Assembly: GCA_016785225.1 (NCBI GenBank)
Contig: JAFBJZ010000738.1
Coordinates: 434,001 to 498,000, forward strand
Reading direction: 5' to 3'
Length of the DNA stretch: 64,000 nt
Source: Psettodes erumei
Taxonomy: Eukaryota; Chordata; Actinopteri; Pleuronectiformes; Psettodidae
A program made the position numbers and the translations under genes. The notes below the pieces were generated by a model. That model searched no databases and was not told the DNA's origin. It saw only the letters and a list, made by a program, of their open reading frames with translations. This document shows positions 58,948-62,800 of the stretch, in pieces. The first letter of the stretch is position 1, and every line of letters starts with the position of its first letter.

Positions 58948-59823
58948 CTCATTTACCTGTGTGATTGTCAAAGCAGGTTTTGTGGAATTTGCCCATGTAG
59001 AACTCCAGGCCAATGATGGCGAACATGAGGATGGCAAAGAAGAGCAGCAGGCCAATTTGCAGCAGAGGAATCATGGCCTTCATGATGGATTTGAGCACCA
59101 CCTGTAAGCCTGCAGGACACAGTGTAAACAGTGTTGTGGCTTTTAGAATAATCCTTGTATTGCACATCATCAATCTAAATGCCTATTTTCCACCCTTAAG
59201 ACGAGGTAGAGGGATCATTTCATGGAAAAAAAACACAGATGCGATAAGACCATCAGTCTATATCACACAAATACCAGGACTCTTAGATTTCCTTATTAAC
59301 CGAGGGATTGAACCTGTGATCACAAATGTACGTCACATCTTATAACGGAACTCAGATTTGGTATTCACAGGAAGCGTTGTGACTTTTATGATGAGTAAGC
59401 CTTGGTTTGCCTGTTCAGACCTGTAATGGAGTCAAGGCTATTAATAACACTGCAGTGGTGCCGGAACACTACTGCCACTATAACATTTTAAAAAGGAGCA
59501 GAGTGCATAGAAGAACCACTTTTTGTTAGAACACTTTGGGTGCATTATGCAGAAAAACACAGAAGCTGCATAAAACCTCAACACAAAATGCCTCTCTGTG
59601 CTATTTTGATCCTCCAATCAAACTGTTCTGAACTTATAAGAAATATCATTCTCTAGCTTGCTGAGAAGGAACAAATATAAAAGAAGCCTTATATGTCAGT
59701 GTCATACTTCAGATGAAACATTTTGACTTACTGGGAATACCGGACACCAGTTTGAGGGGCCTCAATACTCGCACAGCCCTGAGGGTCCGCAAGTCGAAAT
59801 CTGAACCCACAGTGGACAGAATC
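13448..59823 (-). CDS. cacna1a: Voltage-gated calcium channel alpha-1A (Cav2.1, P/Q type), exons 4-47; 5' part outside window
   Basis: Pore-forming subunit of the presynaptic P/Q-type calcium channel in the plasma membrane, coupling action potentials to transmitter release. Forty-six exons join in frame to 2,309 residues. In order (residues of this partial protein): domain I from IS4 to IS6 (1-178), I-II loop with beta-subunit site (179-260), domain II to about 535, II-III loop with synprint region (535-989), domain III (989-1290), domain IV (1290-1597), C-terminal tail with EF-hand, pre-IQ/IQ and distal domain (1597-2309). The four P-loops read TMEGW, TGEDW, TGEGW and TGEAW, giving the EEEE filter. 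Cav2.1 rather than Cav2.2 is chosen from LVVDPHENRNNNTNK in the II-III loop, the poly-His tract after KDRK, the DDWC end and the ier2 neighbour. Exons 1-3 are absent and expected beyond base 64000. Teleosts often keep two copies (aa/ab); which one this is cannot be decided. Confidence 0.95.
13898..13927 (-). repeat. Three-copy 9-bp coding repeat (Gln-Asp-Tyr)
   Basis: CAGGACTAC is repeated so that exon 47 reads NQDYQDYQDYE. The copies differ only at the end of the last, pointing to recent slippage. Confidence 0.85.
15346..15629 (-). CDS. cacna1a: cacna1a exon 46 (poly-His, Arg/Glu-rich)
   Basis: 284 nt, acceptor TAACTCCAG, donor GTGGGC. Encodes LGTDLSTTTQSGDLTSKDKD, KDRK, nine histidines (15505-15531), an alternating Arg-Glu run and RRWSRSPSEGRE, ending MPHRQ. 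A histidine tract at the same place is a hallmark of mammalian Cav2.1. The exon ends in phase 0, so the exon 47 acceptor choice decides the C-terminus. Confidence 0.95.
15505..15531 (-). repeat. Poly-histidine codon run (8 CAC, 1 CAT)
   Basis: Nine histidine codons in exon 46, almost all CAC, so it is a trinucleotide repeat at the DNA level as well. Confidence 0.95.
15865..16081 (-). CDS. cacna1a: cacna1a exon 45 (distal C-tail)
   Basis: 217 nt, acceptor CTCCCCCAG after a long pyrimidine tract, donor GTGGGA. Encodes TINDSSPMKRSASSLGHSRS, then VDDYNMARVIPEEGR and DRGHRASERSLCRYTEADT. Human has SPMKRSASVLG and DRSHRASERSLGRYTDVDT. Confidence 0.95.
16377..16623. mobile_element. Non-autonomous hAT-type DNA transposon (MITE), about 247 bp
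   Basis: Begins CAGGGGTCGGCAA and ends TTGCCAACCCCTG: terminal inverted repeats of the kind seen in Charlie-like hAT elements, with one mismatch. Flanking 8-mers are ATATAGGG and ATATTGCG, a degraded 8-bp target duplication (6 of 8 match), the length expected for hAT. There is no transposase frame inside. It lies in intron 44 and does not touch an exon. Confidence 0.8.
17640..17668. repeat. (GA)n tract in intron 44
   Basis: GA-rich run, 27 bases past the exon 44 donor in the transcript; it reads as a pyrimidine (CT) repeat in the RNA. Confidence 0.8.
17695..17730 (-). CDS. cacna1a: cacna1a exon 44 (36-nt small exon)
   Basis: 36 nt with the downstream CAG of a CAGCAG acceptor, 39 nt (to 17733) with the upstream one. 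Donor GTATGT. Encodes RRRGKQRGSNLS; human has RRRGRPRGNNLS with the same length. Symmetric, so it can be skipped in frame. Confidence 0.9.
18282..18306. repeat. (CA)n microsatellite in intron 43
   Basis: About twelve CA units. Confidence 0.85.
19069..19182 (-). CDS. cacna1a: cacna1a exon 43 (distal C-tail)
   Basis: 114 nt, symmetric, acceptor CTGTTTGCAG, donor GTGAGC. Encodes TVEMREMGQDGYSDTEHFPP and MEGHGRAASMPRLPGDNQ, strongly conserved with human. Skipping it would keep the frame. Confidence 0.95.
19183..20994 (-). other. Intron 42 of cacna1a (1.8 kb)
   Basis: No exon recognised. A CTCF-like ACCAGGGGGCGG lies at 19606-19617. Confidence 0.5.
20995..21127 (-). CDS. cacna1a: cacna1a exon 42 (distal C-tail)
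   Basis: 133 nt, acceptor GTGCCATAG, donor GTAGAA. Encodes ESHSWVTARAQEMSQKVGSW, SPEGHPEDGL and MTNSQ, matching human [22 protein letters not shown]. A (CA)16 run at 21134-21165 sits 6 bases from the acceptor. Confidence 0.95.
21134..21165. repeat. (CA)16 microsatellite upstream of exon 42
   Basis: Sixteen CA units; (TG)16 in the transcript, ending 6 bases before the exon 42 boundary and so replacing a normal polypyrimidine tract. Confidence 0.9.
21246..21361 (-). CDS. cacna1a: cacna1a exon 41 (distal C-tail)
   Basis: 116 nt, acceptor TCTCACACAG, donor GTGAGT. Encodes NRTPLLFQRVEPPSPAQDGG and LGHNNTLPPPETTETVNS; human has [20 protein letters not shown]. Confidence 0.95.
21362..23372 (-). 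other. Intron 40 of cacna1a (2.0 kb)
   Basis: No exon recognised. Contains a CTCF-like motif at 23179-23192, about 180 bases past exon 40. Confidence 0.5.
23373..23473 (-). CDS. cacna1a: cacna1a exon 40 (IQ motif)
   Basis: 101 nt with the downstream of two CAG acceptors; 104 nt (to 23476) with the upstream one. Donor GTATTG. Encodes [20 protein letters not shown], the IQ-like calmodulin-binding helix, then SKIKRSQALRDEQ. Confidence 0.95.
24541..24648 (-). CDS. cacna1a: cacna1a exon 39 (pre-IQ)
   Basis: 108 nt, acceptor TGCCTAG, donor GTAAGT. Encodes GIDKHQMDAELRKEMMAIWP and NLSQKTLDLLVTPHK. Confidence 0.95.
25194..25299 (-). CDS. cacna1a: cacna1a exon 38 (pre-IQ)
   Basis: 106 nt, acceptor CTCCCACAG, donor GTACGG. 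Encodes [20 protein letters not shown] and LMALIRTALDIKIAK, identical in its core to mammalian Cav2.1. Confidence 0.95.
25300..28723 (-). other. Intron 37b-38 of cacna1a (3.4 kb)
   Basis: No exon recognised. Contains a GT repeat of about 57 bases at 28148-28204 and G-rich plus-strand stretches near 27833-27890 and 25381-25450. Confidence 0.6.
28148..28204. repeat. (GT)n microsatellite
   Basis: GT repeat with one GTTTG interruption in the intron between exons 37b and 38. Confidence 0.9.
28724..28820 (-). CDS. cacna1a: cacna1a exon 37b (EFb form of EF-hand)
   Basis: 97 nt, the same length as 37a; acceptor GATGATGCAG, donor GTCAGA. Encodes GRISCREMYDMLRHMCPPLG and LGKRCPARVAYK. MYxMLRHM and ARVAYK mark the EFb form. 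It also begins with T, so the split codon is cysteine, where I remember tryptophan in human 37b. An inner AG (GTTGCAG) would not preserve the 97-nt length. Confidence 0.9.
29809..29905 (-). CDS. cacna1a: cacna1a exon 37a (EFa form of EF-hand)
   Basis: 97 nt, acceptor TTCTTGCAG, donor GTTTGA. Encodes GRIHYKDMYSLLRVIDPPLG and LGKKCPHRVACK, nearly identical to human EFa. The first base T completes TG|T, cysteine. Mutually exclusive with the downstream 37b. Confidence 0.95.
31465..31592 (-). CDS. cacna1a: cacna1a exon 36 (IVS6 end, EF-hand start)
   Basis: 128 nt, acceptor TACGTAG, donor GTGCGT. Encodes [20 protein letters not shown], then HHLDEYVRIWAEYDPAA, the first part of the C-terminal EF-hand. 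It ends with TG, a split codon completed by exon 37a or 37b. Confidence 0.95.
31722..31872 (-). CDS. cacna1a: cacna1a exon 35 (domain IV filter, start of IVS6)
   Basis: 151 nt, acceptor GTTCGTAG, donor GTGAGC. Begins RSATGEAWHEIMLSCLGG; the glutamate of TGEAW is the domain IV filter residue. Extracellular cysteines and AYLYFVSFIFFCSFL follow. Confidence 0.95.
31981..32036. repeat. (CA)28 microsatellite at the exon 34 donor
   Basis: Twenty-eight uninterrupted CA units on the plus strand, (GT/TG)28 in the transcript, starting within the first six bases of intron 34. Confidence 0.95.
32042..32139 (-). CDS. cacna1a: cacna1a exon 34 (domain IV pore entry)
   Basis: 98 nt, acceptor TGTGGCAG, donor GTGCTT. 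Encodes LFGNIAIEEDGESAINQHNN and FRTFIQALMLLF. A (GT)28 run (transcript sense) starts four bases past the donor dinucleotide. Confidence 0.95.
32443..32508 (-). CDS. cacna1a: cacna1a exon 33 (IVS5)
   Basis: 66 nt, symmetric, acceptor CTCCTCAG, donor GTGGGT. Encodes [20 protein letters not shown] plus MQ. Confidence 0.95.
32718..32834 (-). CDS. cacna1a: cacna1a exon 32 (IVS4 voltage sensor)
   Basis: 117 nt, symmetric, acceptor TGTACTGTAG, donor GTTCAC. Encodes [20 protein letters not shown] and LRQGETIRILLWTFVQSFK, the domain IV voltage sensor and S4-S5 linker. Confidence 0.95.
32835..36369 (-). other. Intron 31 of cacna1a (3.5 kb)
   Basis: In mammals a 6-nt exon (31a, Asn-Pro) can be spliced in here. 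I looked for such a microexon with flanking AG and GT and did not see a convincing one, although so short an exon is easily missed. A GT repeat lies at 33893-33932; GT/GGGT-rich stretches at about 34290-34322 and 34575-34622. No other gene seen. Confidence 0.5.
33893..33932. repeat. (GT)n microsatellite in intron 31
   Basis: GT run with a single TA interruption. Confidence 0.9.
36370..36453 (-). CDS. cacna1a: cacna1a exon 31 (IVS3)
   Basis: 84 nt, symmetric, acceptor GATCACAG preceded by a very long pyrimidine-rich stretch, donor GTAAGT. Encodes NYFKDAWNIFDCVTVLGSIT and DILVTELG. It joins directly to NNF of exon 32, giving the form without the Asn-Pro insertion. Confidence 0.95.
36457..36835. 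repeat. Purine-rich tract (pyrimidine-rich in the transcript) before exon 31
   Basis: About 380 bases dominated by A and G on the plus strand, directly upstream of the exon 31 acceptor in the transcript. Confidence 0.7.
38200..38310 (-). CDS. cacna1a: cacna1a exon 30 (IVS2)
   Basis: 111 nt, symmetric, acceptor TGTTTATAG, donor GTGAGT. Encodes YDGASDTYEAVLGNLNIVFT and SLFSMECVLKIIAFGAL. Confidence 0.95.
38734..38898 (-). CDS. cacna1a: cacna1a exon 29 (III-IV loop, IVS1)
   Basis: 165 nt, symmetric, acceptor TTTTGCAG, donor GTAAAA. Encodes RACIDFAINAKPLTRHMPQN and MAMIALNTVVLMMK, the start of domain IV. Confidence 0.95.
39030..39231 (-). CDS. cacna1a: cacna1a exon 28 (IIIS6)
   Basis: 202 nt, acceptor GCTCCGCAG, donor GTGAGG. 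Encodes VLKHSVDATYENQGPSPGYR, the IIIS6 helix ([20 protein letters not shown]) and the start of the III-IV loop. Confidence 0.95.
39321..39461 (-). CDS. cacna1a: cacna1a exon 27 (domain III filter)
   Basis: 141 nt, acceptor CGTGTGTCAG, donor GTGAGT. Encodes GEYLVYERDNEVKAQKREWK and WALLTLFTVSTGEGWPQ. The glutamate of TGEGW is the domain III filter residue. One codon longer than the human exon as I remember it. Confidence 0.95.
39682..39842 (-). CDS. cacna1a: cacna1a exon 26 (IIIS5)
   Basis: 161 nt, acceptor GCTCCTCAG, donor GTCTGG (weak but conserved in position). Encodes AVFDCVVNSLKNVLNILIVY, the IIIS5 helix and the turret FKGRFFYCTDESKEFERDC. Confidence 0.95.
40084..40183 (-). CDS. cacna1a: cacna1a exon 25 (IIIS4 voltage sensor)
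   Basis: 100 nt, acceptor CATACAG, donor GTATGT. Encodes GSSKGKDISTIKSLRVLRVL and RPLKTIKRLPKLK, the domain III voltage sensor. Confidence 0.95.
40184..44903 (-). other. Intron 24 of cacna1a (4.7 kb, largest complete intron)
   Basis: No exon recognised. A purine-rich plus-strand tract covers 44690-44890 and another 42000-42150. A less AT-rich block at about 42620-42890 contains TAATTGGATTA (42709-42719) and may be a regulatory element. A CA repeat lies at 40245-40266, 60 bases before the exon 25 acceptor. Confidence 0.5.
44904..45010 (-). CDS. cacna1a: cacna1a exon 24 (IIIS3)
   Basis: 107 nt, acceptor TGGTGTAG, donor GTAAGT. Encodes MVDLGLVLHQGSYFRDLWN and ILDFIVVSGALVAFAFT. Confidence 0.95.
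45148..45207 (-). CDS. cacna1a: cacna1a exon 23 (IIIS2)
   Basis: 60 nt, symmetric (phase 0/0), acceptor TCGTACAG, donor GTAAGG. Encodes VLRYFDYVFTGVFTFEMLIK. A GAAT tetranucleotide repeat lies 60 bases upstream. Confidence 0.95.
45268..45289. repeat. (GAAT)n tetranucleotide repeat
   Basis: About five GAAT units in intron 22. Confidence 0.8.
45473..45602 (-). CDS. cacna1a: cacna1a exon 22 (IIIS1)
   Basis: 130 nt, acceptor GCTCCAAG, donor GTAAGA. Encodes FRRACHYVCTLRYFEMCI and LLVIAMSSIALAAEDP, the IIIS1 helix. Confidence 0.95.
45774..45909 (-). CDS. cacna1a: cacna1a exon 21 (loop to IIIS1)
   Basis: 136 nt, acceptor TCTCATTCAG, donor GTGAGT. Encodes VNKNANTEPLPAKED, an aspartate run and GPRPMPPFSSMFILSTTNP, the conserved entry to domain III. 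Confidence 0.95.
46012..46361 (-). CDS. cacna1a: cacna1a exon 20 (II-III loop)
   Basis: 350 nt, acceptor TCTTCCTAG, donor GTAAGT. Encodes VPNLSTTRPIQKSLSRQDSQ, SEDMDNLMNTKL and a Ser/His/Gly-rich segment. Human has PNLSTTRPIQ and EDIDNMKNNKL in the same order. Confidence 0.9.
46539..47170 (-). CDS. cacna1a: cacna1a exon 19, second part (II-III loop, synprint region)
   Basis: 632 nt, acceptor TCCTTTGCAG, donor GTATGT. Begins VNFSRHIRPDMKTHLDRPLV, continues with NRNNNTNK and a long hydrophilic segment rich in Arg, Gly, His and Glu ending CQHRRK. This is the region that binds syntaxin/SNAP-25 (synprint) in Cav2 channels. It is poorly conserved except at its start. Confidence 0.9.
47566..47704 (-). 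CDS. cacna1a: cacna1a exon 19, first part (II-III loop)
   Basis: 139 nt, acceptor CATTTTGCAG. Encodes KEQQKN...KSVWEQRTKELRKQ and SREALYNELDPDDRWK. Conservation with human Cav2.1 continues across the next intron (WK then RHIRPDMKTH), although human has a single exon here. The donor that gives a gap-free alignment is GCAAGG, a GC donor; a GTAAAG 30 nt further on would add ten residues in frame. Confidence 0.85.
47705..51236 (-). other. Intron 18 of cacna1a (3.5 kb)
   Basis: No cassette exon with good splice sites seen. It contains two CA repeats (48881-48906 and 48951-48980), an AT-rich stretch around 49.4-50.1 kb and a CTATG repeat at about 49729-49747. Confidence 0.6.
48881..48980. repeat. 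Two CA microsatellites in intron 18
   Basis: CA runs at 48881-48906 and 48951-48980 separated by 44 bases. Confidence 0.9.
51237..51343 (-). CDS. cacna1a: cacna1a exon 18 (II-III loop start)
   Basis: 107 nt, acceptor TTTGTACAG, donor GTGAGT. Encodes DEQEEEEAASQKIALQKAKE and VAEVSPLSAANLSIA, the proximal II-III loop. Confidence 0.95.
51439..51506 (-). CDS. cacna1a: cacna1a exon 17 (end of IIS6)
   Basis: 68 nt, acceptor CATGTTCAG, donor GTTCAC. Encodes [20 protein letters not shown], the conserved end of IIS6. Confidence 0.95.
51784..51901 (-). CDS. cacna1a: cacna1a exon 16 (domain II filter)
   Basis: 118 nt, acceptor TGCATCAG. Begins ILTGEDWNMVMYDG; the glutamate of TGEDW is the domain II filter residue. 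It ends in FGN plus one base at a GTATCC donor; the open frame runs on into the intron but family conservation stops here. Confidence 0.95.
52253..52325 (-). CDS. cacna1a: cacna1a exon 15 (domain II pore entry)
   Basis: 73 nt, acceptor CCTTCTAG, donor GTGAGC. Encodes FNFENGTPSTNFDTFPAAIM and TVFQ, the pore-helix side of the second P-loop. Confidence 0.95.
52589..52720 (-). CDS. cacna1a: cacna1a exon 14 (IIS5)
   Basis: 132 nt, acceptor TTTTTCAG, donor GTCAGT. Encodes the S4-S5 linker (YWASLRNLVVSLLNSMKS) and IIS5, ending GMQLFGGQ. Confidence 0.95.
52838..52950 (-). CDS. cacna1a: cacna1a exon 13 (IIS3-IIS4)
   Basis: 113 nt, acceptor ATGATAG, donor GTGAGT. Encodes the rest of S3 and the domain II voltage sensor SVLRALRLLRIFKVTK. 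Confidence 0.95.
53192..53304 (-). CDS. cacna1a: cacna1a exon 12 (IIS2)
   Basis: 113 nt, acceptor CGTGTAG, donor GTGAGT. Encodes IIS2 (FAEFIFLG...EMFIKMYGLG) and the start of S3 with SSFNCFDCI. Confidence 0.95.
54318..54524 (-). CDS. cacna1a: cacna1a exon 11 (IIS1)
   Basis: 207 nt, acceptor CCCTTCCAG, donor GTGAGT. Begins SPFARASLKSSKLEGST, continues through a basic stretch (RRERRLRFFIRHVVKSQ) and the IIS1 helix (FYWTVLCLVGLNTLCVAVVH), ending in the S1-S2 loop. Confidence 0.95.
55096..55179 (-). CDS. cacna1a: cacna1a exon 10 (I-II loop)
   Basis: 84 nt, acceptor CTATTACAG, donor GTAAGA. Encodes a basic patch SRRRATKNHKSK and then LLNPEEGEGDLAVG, matching the human KTDLLNPEEAEDQLA region. Confidence 0.9.
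55314..55358 (-). CDS. cacna1a: cacna1a exon 9 (I-II loop)
   Basis: 45 nt; completes the AID (EEVILADDENENDYD) and adds an acidic stretch. Acceptor TTTTGTAG, donor GTATGA. Shorter than the human exon, which I remember as 57 nt. Confidence 0.85.
56151..56266 (-). CDS. cacna1a: cacna1a exon 8 (alpha interaction domain)
   Basis: 116 nt, acceptor TACCTGCAG, donor GTATGT. After EFAKERERVENR it encodes QQIERELNGYLEWICKA, the AID that binds the cytoplasmic beta subunit (QQ-E-L-GY-WI-E pattern); the last glutamates come from exon 9. This motif also overlaps the G-protein beta-gamma site known from the Cav2 family. Confidence 0.95.
56439..56542 (-). CDS. cacna1a: cacna1a exon 7 (IS6)
   Basis: 104 nt, acceptor GTTTCCAG, donor GTATGT. 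Begins SNDASG and encodes IS6, ending SFFMLNLVLGVLSG, the inner-pore gate helix. Confidence 0.95.
57823..57849. repeat. (GAAA)n tetranucleotide repeat
   Basis: Tandem GAAA units inside a longer purine-rich tract (57735-57900) in intron 6. Confidence 0.85.
58401..58588 (-). CDS. cacna1a: cacna1a exon 6 (domain I pore loop)
   Basis: 188 nt, acceptor TGTTCAG, donor GTATGT. Carries cysteine-bearing turret residues and the first P-loop, NILFAILTVFQCITMEGWTD. The glutamate of TMEGW is the domain I filter residue. Confidence 0.95.
58915..58944. repeat. (CA)15 microsatellite next to the exon 5 donor
   Basis: About fifteen CA units; in the transcript a TG repeat starting 12 bases after the exon 5 boundary. 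Confidence 0.9.
58957..59109 (-). CDS. cacna1a: cacna1a exon 5 (IS4-S5 linker, IS5)
   Basis: 153 nt, acceptor TCCTGCAG, donor GTAAAT. Encodes LQVVLKSIMKAM (linker), the hydrophobic IS5 helix and the start of the extracellular pore loop (FYMGKFHKTCFDNHTG). A CA repeat begins 12 bases into the following intron. Confidence 0.95.
59732..59823 (-). CDS. cacna1a: cacna1a exon 4 (IS4 voltage sensor)
   Basis: 92 nt. Begins with the third base of a codon after CCTTTAG and ends at a GTAAGT donor. Encodes FDLRTLRAVRVLRPLKLVSG: arginine or lysine at every third position, the domain I voltage sensor. It is the most 5' exon in the window. Confidence 0.95.
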
Positions 59824-62800
59824 CTAAAGGGGAAGAGACAAATGCACAGAAGTGTGCACAGGCAATCAATATTTAAGCTAGTCAGGCTTGTCACTGTCAG
59901 TCAGCCTCTCCCTGTTTTTTCTCACTTTTATAACCACATACACACACACACACACACACACCTTAACACAAACCCCATGCCAGGTCATTACAAGCAACTG
60001 GGTGAGCACTGTATGTAAATCCTGCAAGAGCTGATCAATAGAGCTGACAAGTGAAGTAGGACGGAGAAGTGTATCAGGATGAGAGAGGGATGGGCTGAAG
60101 GGAGAGTGTTTTGTATCGGGATGACAGAGGGACTACAAAATGAAAAAGGAGGAAGATGGAGTGATGGGGAGGAGTTAGTTAGAAACATGGAGAGGCAGAG
60201 CGAGAGGGGAAGAAAGACGAAGAGAGAGCGGGTGCAGAGATGAGAGATGCTGACTTGCTCGTTTCTGCTTATTTTAAATCTCGATACACTGAAATTATTT
60301 CTCCTCAAGCCGTCATCAGAGCGCCGAGCCAACATACCGTGGTCTCTGTTACAGCACCTGTATCGCTGCTCATCATCTGAGTTAAGAGTTGTAAACAGCG
60401 CGAGTGTGTATGCGTGTGCACTTGAGAGGGTTAAGATGTTCCCTTGTGCCGCCAGACTTCCAGTCAGTCCCCTCGTCTGACGCACACTGTGAATCATCAT
60501 CATCTTCCCACTTCTCTGTCTCTCTTTCGTTCTGTCTCTCTCTGACACATTTCCACTTTCCTCTGTTCCACTAAGAGGCCCAGTGACACAGCAGAGCCTT
60601 AATCACAGATTTGAAGGCAGCCTGCTTTGCTTGGAAACCCACAAAATTGGCAAGAAGTGAAAAGTAACACCGACCCAGGATCTCTGGTGGAAGGTATACT
60701 CAATTGTGGTTTTGAATGCAGTATTGCATTACCAGCAGGCCCCCCCACCCCCACCCCACCCCACCCCAACGGTAGATGCGCCATCGCTAGTGTAGGCTGG
60801 GGTCCTTGTAATGACATTGTGCGATATCAAATGCCTCATCAGGGGTTGACTTGTAACTGAGAGGTTCCTGGTTTGGTCATGAGGCATTACTGGACTTTAG
60901 CTGCATGTGTAGCCAAAATTAATACGTTACATACAAAAAAAAACCCTGTGAGGCCTTGGTCAATGGAAATCACAAAGATTTAATAACATTTGGGAGATAG
61001 CTTTTTTTGTATTTAGAGATTAATATATCTAAAAAAAAATCTTAAAAATACATTTGGTGGATTTTAGATGATATGTTGTCTAGTTAATATTTTATAATTA
61101 CTGTATCCTATTTTCTCAGCAGTTACCATTTGGTGATATACATTACATAATACTTAATGATTCTTGTACTATATAATTGCCTATGACTTACACATTACTT
61201 CTGTAAAACTACTTACAGATTAGAACTAGCTTTCTGTCTATTCACGCTGGAACACGAATCTCACATTGTATGCTGCTGTATTTCAATAAATGTATCGTGC
61301 TCCTGTTAACAACAACATGATATCGTTGAGAATTCTCCTTCACAGGGAGATGAGAGTGCTGGCTCAGCTACACAACATAACCCACAAAGCAAGAGAGGAT
61401 TGAGAGATTGGCACGTTTGGATGAACAGCTTTACACTTCTGACAGATGGAGATTCTGAAAGACTGAATCTGCATATCCAACTGGACATGCAGAGCAAAAA
61501 CAAAACTCTGTGTGTTGACGTGAACACGCAGTTCAACACTTGCATATACATCGACGTGTTGATGTCACACAGTTTCCGTCTGAGTAAAACCCTACCATAA
61601 CGGTGACGATGACAACGATGATGACAGCGATGATGATAATGATGATGACAATGGTGAGGGTGATGAAGATGATGACGGTGATGAAGAAATCCATTTCTTA
61701 AAAGCGTCCGCTGTCACAAACAGTGTCAGGCCGACGAGGCAGTTCCTCATTCACACCGTCTCTACGGTGACTGGGCCCTTTCTCATTCATAAGTGTTTCC
61801 ATGGCAACAGGGACCTTGGCTCATTGATAGGATCTGTGTATCACCTTGGTAACAGGGCCAAGGGAGGAGCCTGATTGATTGTTTTATCCTCCTCGCTTCT
61901 CTCTTTAATGTAAATGTATCACAACTCACATAGACAAACACACATGTACACACACAAATACAAAAGCAGACACAGATAACAAAAACCATATAGACAGAAA
62001 CACATCGGCACAGCAAAGAGCCTCTGGCTGGAGATCAAACATACTGAGTGAGAATAATTTTCTTCACGTATGCACACTGGAAAGTAGGTCATTTGGAGGG
62101 ACCGATGGAAAACAATTTCTTCCTTTTCAGGGACAGAGATGCTGTTTACAGTACATCTTACATACTTGGACCAAAGACACACAGTCACACAACCTGCACC
62201 TGATCCCAAGGAATACAAATGATTAAGGAGAGTCATGTTAAGCAATACTGCTATTACACAATCTCCCCACTGCCCCCTTCTCGTGGGTACCCAGCATATT
62301 ATACAACCACATCCTTTTTTACCCGCTCCCTCCTTCTGCTTTCCTGCTGACTTCAGCTAAATGTGGCTAATTATCTTTGTCCACATCACTGACCAACCTG
62401 CATCATCTCTTCCCCAAACTCTCAGCTTTCCTCTGGTACCAGTATTCAACTGCTTCTGATTTAATGCATCTGCATAATCACAAAATGGTCTCTCACATTA
62501 AACACATTTTTATAAAGATCAGTCATTATTCTAATTAACGCTTTATTTCATCATTTCTTTTTTTACAGCCAACTTTGGCTTCAATTTTTGCAGATTTCAT
62601 CCACCCCTGTCATAGTTGTATCTTACCAAAGCGGACGAACAAGGGTACAAGAAGGAGGCAAAGAAGGAAGGATGCAAGGATGAATAGCTATAAACTAAGG
62701 ATAATTGGACTAATAATCAATAATGGGCATAAAAACAACTAGCTTATTTCTAGTGCCAAATCACTCAGGCAATTTACTCCAACAGATAGGTCAACACACT

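Noticed and set aside
60840..60895. tRNA-like or SINE-like phrase (AGAGGTTCCTGGTTTGGTC)
   Set aside because: Resembles a B box but no matching A box, cloverleaf or element ends could be made out.
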